This document shows positions 61,065 to 64,000 of a stretch of 64,000 bases of DNA, in pieces. Under the pieces are notes generated by a model. That model made no database searches and was not told the DNA's origin. It was given only the letters and a program-made list of their open reading frames with translations. The stretch covers positions 248,001 to 312,000 of the forward strand of contig NZ_CABUOL010000001.1 of the NCBI RefSeq assembly GCF_902493215.1, given 5' to 3'. The first letter of the stretch is position 1; every line of letters begins with the position of its first letter. Source of the stretch: an uncultured Mediterranea sp. GTDB lineage: Bacteria; Bacteroidota; Bacteroidia; Bacteroidales; Bacteroidaceae. Made by a program: the position numbers and the translations under genes.

Positions 61065-61172
61065 GTTGCACAAGATGGCATCTTGAGCAGCATAAGATGG
61101 CATCTTGAGCAGCATAAGATGGCATCTTGAACAGCATGAGATGGCATCTTGTGCAACATGAGACGGTATCTT
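61065..61172. repeat. 22-bp palindromic array, AAGATGGCATCTT type (five units)
   Basis: AAGATGGCATCTT starts at 61072, 61094 and 61116 and, slightly changed, at 61138 and 61160, exactly 22 apart. The 13-base dyad (6-1-6) with a nine-base spacer is the same plan as the AAAGCAATGCTTT arrays, with a different sequence. The outer pair GTTGCACAAGATG (61065-61077) and CATCTTGTGCAAC (61145-61157) closes it as one hairpin. The 524-base gap (60865-61388) between divergent genes otherwise holds only the two promoters. Confidence 0.9.
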
Positions 61173-61296
61173 GTGTCATGTAAGGTAGAAACCTACAGTA
61201 CACTTCTTACTGTCTTCGTTCTTGAATACTGGTAGAATTCTCTGAAACATAGTTAAAAAATACCACCTTTACAAACCTATATATATCAAAAATCGG

Positions 61297-61304
61297 TACT
61301 TTTG
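61297..61304 (+). promoter_or_regulatory. -7 box of the efflux operon
   Basis: TACTTTTG matches the -7 consensus, 84 bases before the ATG at 61389; the -33 region lacks TTTG. No operator palindrome for a TetR-type repressor is evident nearby. Confidence 0.45.
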
Positions 61305-61388
61305 CATGCTTGAAAACTAAACAGAGCGCTTAAGTTTTCAGAAAAAGCATGGGTTGACATTAATAATTAGACACAGAGATAAATAAGT

Positions 61389-62564
61389 ATGAAGAGTAGA
61401 TTAATATTAGTGGCAAGTTGCTTAGCCCTGCTCAGCAGCTGCGGACAAGGCAACAAAAGTACGGGTAGTGCCCCCGAAGTTGCAGTCATGGAGGTAAATA
61501 CCACCACTGCAAACCTGACAAACAGTTATCCTGCTACCATCAAAGGTAAACAGGATGTAGAAATCCGCCCGATGGTAAGCGGTTTTATCACCAAACTGCA
61601 CGTAGATGAAGGTGCTGTTGTCCGCAAAGGGCAAGTATTGTTCACCATCGACCCTGTACAATACCAAGCCGCCGTGAACTCAGCCAAAGCAAGCGTTGAA
61701 ACAGCCCAGGCAGCTTTGAACACGCAAGAACTGACTACTGAAAACAAACGCGAGCTGAACAAGAAGAACATCATCAGCGACTACGATCTGAAAATGTCCG
61801 AGAACCAGCTGGCACAGGCCAAAGCCAATCTGGCACAAGCTAAGGCACAGCTCGTCAACGCCCAAAACAATCTGTCGTACACGGAAGTAACCAGCCCCAG
61901 CGACGGTGTAGTAGGAACCATCCCCTACCGTGTAGGCAGTCTGGTAAGCGCATCCATTGCAACACCCTTGACGACAGTTGCCGACATTTCTGAAATGTAC
62001 GCCTATTTCTCCATGACCGAACGTCAGCTGCTGGCCATGATACGCGAAGGCGGTACGATGAAGGAAATCCTCGACAAAATGCCGGATATCCAGTTGAGCC
62101 TGGTAGACGGTACCATCTATCCGGACAGCGGCCGCGTGGAAACCATCAGCGGAGTCATTGACCAGGCTACAGGTTCTGTGAACATGCGTGCACTCTTCCC
62201 CAACAAGCACAACATCCTGCGCAGTGGAGGTACTGGTAACGTCATCTTCCACAACCCGCTGCACGACGTAATCATGATTCCCCAATCGGCCACAACCGAA
62301 ATTCAGGACAAGAAATTCGTACTTGTACTCCAGCCCGACAATACACTGAAGAATACAGAAATCAAAGTATTCACCTTGGACGACGGAAAATACTTTTACG
62401 TGACCGACGGACTGAAAAAGGGTGACAAGATAGTCATCGAAGGTGTACAGTCACTGAAAGACGGACAAGCCATCACGCCCATTACACCGGCTGACAAAGA
62501 AGCTGAATACCAGAAAGCTTTGCAAGACCAGAAAGATGGCAATATTCAAACGGCCTTTCAATAA
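61389..62564 (+). CDS. RND efflux periplasmic adaptor (AcrA/MexA type)
   Basis: The adaptor bridges the RND pump and the outer-membrane channel. 391 residues, lipoprotein with C18 in ALLSSCGQ. Order: barrel-sandwich half (TIKGKQDVEIRPMVSGFITKLHVDEGAVVRKGQVLFTIDP), alpha-helical hairpin (about 95-160, AKASVETAQAALNTQ ... KANLAQAKAQLVNAQNN), second sandwich half (SYTEVTSPSDGVVGTIPYRVGSLV), beta-barrel and a membrane-proximal part (KKGDKIVIEGVQSLKDGQAITP). It is followed after 31 bases by the pump gene, so the operon likely includes a TolC-like channel beyond the window. Confidence 0.95.
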   Translation: MKSRLILVASCLALLSSCGQGNKSTGSAPEVAVMEVNTTTANLTNSYPATIKGKQDVEIRPMVSGFITKLHVDEGAVVRKGQVLFTIDPVQYQAAVNSAKASVETAQAALNTQELTTENKRELNKKNIISDYDLKMSENQLAQAKANLAQAKAQLVNAQNNLSYTEVTSPSDGVVGTIPYRVGSLVSASIATPLTTVADISEMYAYFSMTERQLLAMIREGGTMKEILDKMPDIQLSLVDGTIYPDSGRVETISGVIDQATGSVNMRALFPNKHNILRSGGTGNVIFHNPLHDVIMIPQSATTEIQDKKFVLVLQPDNTLKNTEIKVFTLDDGKYFYVTDGLKKGDKIVIEGVQSLKDGQAITPITPADKEAEYQKALQDQKDGNIQTAFQ

Positions 62565-62595
62565 AACAAACCCAACCAACAAATTGTAAGAAAGA

Positions 62596-64000
62596 ATGAA
62601 ACTAGATAGATTTATTAACCGTCCGGTACTGTCAACAGTTATCTCCATCCTGTTAGTAATTCTGGGCTTTATCGGGTTGGCCACGCTGCCAATTACCCAA
62701 TACCCGGACATTGCACCGCCTACGGTATCTGTACGTGCCACCTATACCGGTGCCAATGCGCAGACAGTATTGAATTCAGTCATATCCCCGCTGGAAGACC
62801 AGATCAACGGTGTGGAGAACATGATGTACATGACTTCCAATGCATCCAACAGCGGATCTGCGGATATCTCAATCTACTTCAAGCAAGGTACTGACCCCGA
62901 TATGGCTGCCGTCAATGTACAGAACCGTGTATCCATGGCACAAGGTCTGCTTCCTGCCGAAGTAACCAAAGTCGGTGTAACCACCCAGAAACGCCAGACC
63001 TCTATGTTGATGATCTTCTCCATCTACGATGAAAAAGACCAATACAACATCGAGTTCCTGGAAAACTATGCCAACATCAACCTGATTCCTGAAGTAAAAC
63101 GTGTCACCGGTGTAGGTGATGCCAATGTGATGGGACAGGATTACTCCATGCGTATCTGGTTGAAGCCTGATATCATGGCGCAATACAAACTGATTCCCAA
63201 TGATGTAGTGGCAGCCTTGAGCGAACAGAACATCGAAGCCGCTCCGGGTCAGTTGGGTGAACGAGGAAAGCAAACGTTCCAATACACTTTACGTTACAAA
63301 GGCCGTCTGCAACAGCCTGCCGAGTTCGAAGACATCGTTATCAAGGCCTTGGAAAACGGTGAAGTGCTTCGCTTGAAAGATATTGCACGTGTTGAATTGG
63401 GTCGTTTGGCTTATACATTCAACAATACGGTAAACGGGCACAAATCTGTCAGCTGTATCGTGTATCAGATGGCAGGTACCAACGCAACCCAAACCATCAG
63501 CGACATCGAAAAGCTGCTTGAAGACTATTCTGCAAAATTGCCTTCAGGCCTGAGAATCAATATTGCACAAAATGCCAACGACTTCCTCTTCGCTTCCATA
63601 CATGAAGTAGTAAAGACGTTGATCGAAGCGTTCATCCTGGTATTTATCGTGGTATACATATTCCTTCAGGATATGCGTTCTACGTTGATTCCTGCGATTG
63701 CCATTCCGGTTGCCTTGATTGCTACCTTCTTCGTATTGAAGCTGATTGGCTTCAGTATCAACCTGCTGACACTTTCGGCCATGGTGCTTGCAATTGCCAT
63801 TGTGGTCGACGATGCCATTGTGGTTGTCGAAGGTGTGCATGCAAAACTTGACCAGGGATACAAATCGGCACGCGCGGCATCCATCGACGCCATGCACGAA
63901 TTAGGCGGTGCACTTGTTTCCATTACTTTGGTCATGATGTCTGTATTCGTTCCTGTAAGCTTCATGGGAGGTACAGCAGGTACATTCTACCGCCAGTTCG
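62596..64000 (+). CDS. RND efflux pump (AcrB/MexB type), 3' end beyond the window
   Basis: The trimeric inner-membrane pump exports drugs, bile salts or similar compounds using the proton gradient. The frame starts at ATG 62596 and is open at the right edge: 468 of about 1040 residues. Seen: MKLDRFINRPVLSTVISILLVILGFIGLATLPITQYP (first span), the porter domain with NVQNRVSMAQGLLP, spans starting near residue 340, and the proton-relay pair D405-D406 in VLAIAIVVDDAIVVVEGV, matching D407/D408 of AcrB. The upstream gene is its adaptor. Confidence 0.96.
   Translation, partial: MKLDRFINRPVLSTVISILLVILGFIGLATLPITQYPDIAPPTVSVRATYTGANAQTVLNSVISPLEDQINGVENMMYMTSNASNSGSADISIYFKQGTDPDMAAVNVQNRVSMAQGLLPAEVTKVGVTTQKRQTSMLMIFSIYDEKDQYNIEFLENYANINLIPEVKRVTGVGDANVMGQDYSMRIWLKPDIMAQYKLIPNDVVAALSEQNIEAAPGQLGERGKQTFQYTLRYKGRLQQPAEFEDIVIKALENGEVLRLKDIARVELGRLAYTFNNTVNGHKSVSCIVYQMAGTNATQTISDIEKLLEDYSAKLPSGLRINIAQNANDFLFASIHEVVKTLIEAFILVFIVVYIFLQDMRSTLIPAIAIPVALIATFFVLKLIGFSINLLTLSAMVLAIAIVVDDAIVVVEGVHAKLDQGYKSARAASIDAMHELGGALVSITLVMMSVFVPVSFMGGTAGTFYRQF

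Noticed and set aside
61072..61172. CRISPR array, because of five regular repeats.
   Set aside because: Repeats are short palindromes and the nine-base spacers are nearly alike; no cas genes are near.

Overview
The window is chromosomal DNA from a Bacteroidales bacterium, most likely a gut Bacteroides or close relative. The evidence is a SusC/SusD pair with an AraC-type hybrid two-component regulator, promoters of the Bacteroides type (TTTG, then TAnnTTTG about 19 bases on), no Shine-Dalgarno sequences, and housekeeping genes (argB, speA, aroK, pdxB, purN, acpP, fabF, rnc, pfkA, cysS) that look typical of the order. The species cannot be fixed by reading alone. No rRNA, tRNA, CRISPR array, prophage or insertion sequence was seen.

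Layout. (1) 1-16.5 kb: a polysaccharide utilization locus on the minus strand: HTCS regulator, GH105, a fused alginate-lyase-like/deacetylase-like protein, GH2, a beta-helix protein, SusC and a SusD cut by the left edge. The uronyl hydrolase and the lyase-like protein point to a uronic-acid-containing glycan. (2) 16.8-20.3 kb: a GH3 beta-glucosidase coupled by an ATGA overlap to a DUF418 membrane protein. (3) 20.5-29.1 kb: a small membrane protein, a YgjP-like metalloprotease, a VAGSGD-repeat adhesin-like lipoprotein, an ECF sigma/anti-sigma pair, argB, speA, aroK, RNase HI and a small Cys-rich protein. (4) 29.1-42.5 kb: a surface-glycan (probably LPS) locus with an MsbA-like ABC exporter, ten glycosyltransferase-like genes, DUF4254, UDP-galactopyranose mutase and a WaaP-like kinase; base composition is patchy. 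(5) 42.6-54.3 kb: pdxB, purN, acpP-fabF-rnc, pfkA, a GH3-auxin-type enzyme, an RcsF-like/beta-barrel protein, an mnmA paralogue, a lipoprotein and cysS. (6) 54.5-57.4 kb: a GH88 unsaturated glucuronyl hydrolase with a serine-type sulfatase, which together suit glycosaminoglycan fragments. (7) 57.6-64 kb: a thioesterase, a DUF3108/Big_5 lipoprotein pair, and an RND efflux adaptor and pump cut by the right edge.

The most unusual content lies between genes. At about a dozen places there are short arrays of imperfect palindromes with a period of 22 bp (23 bp at one site). The palindrome differs from site to site (AAAGCAATGCTTT, AAGATGGCATCTT, TTCAG-N7-CTGAA, AGTGCTT/AAGCACT and others), but the period and dyad design recur. 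Several fold into long hairpins. In three of them every transition mismatch between the arms becomes a G-U pair in RNA of the strand on which the flanking genes are transcribed and would be an A-C clash on the other. I know of no named repeat family with this design, and regard it as the best candidate for an undescribed system here.
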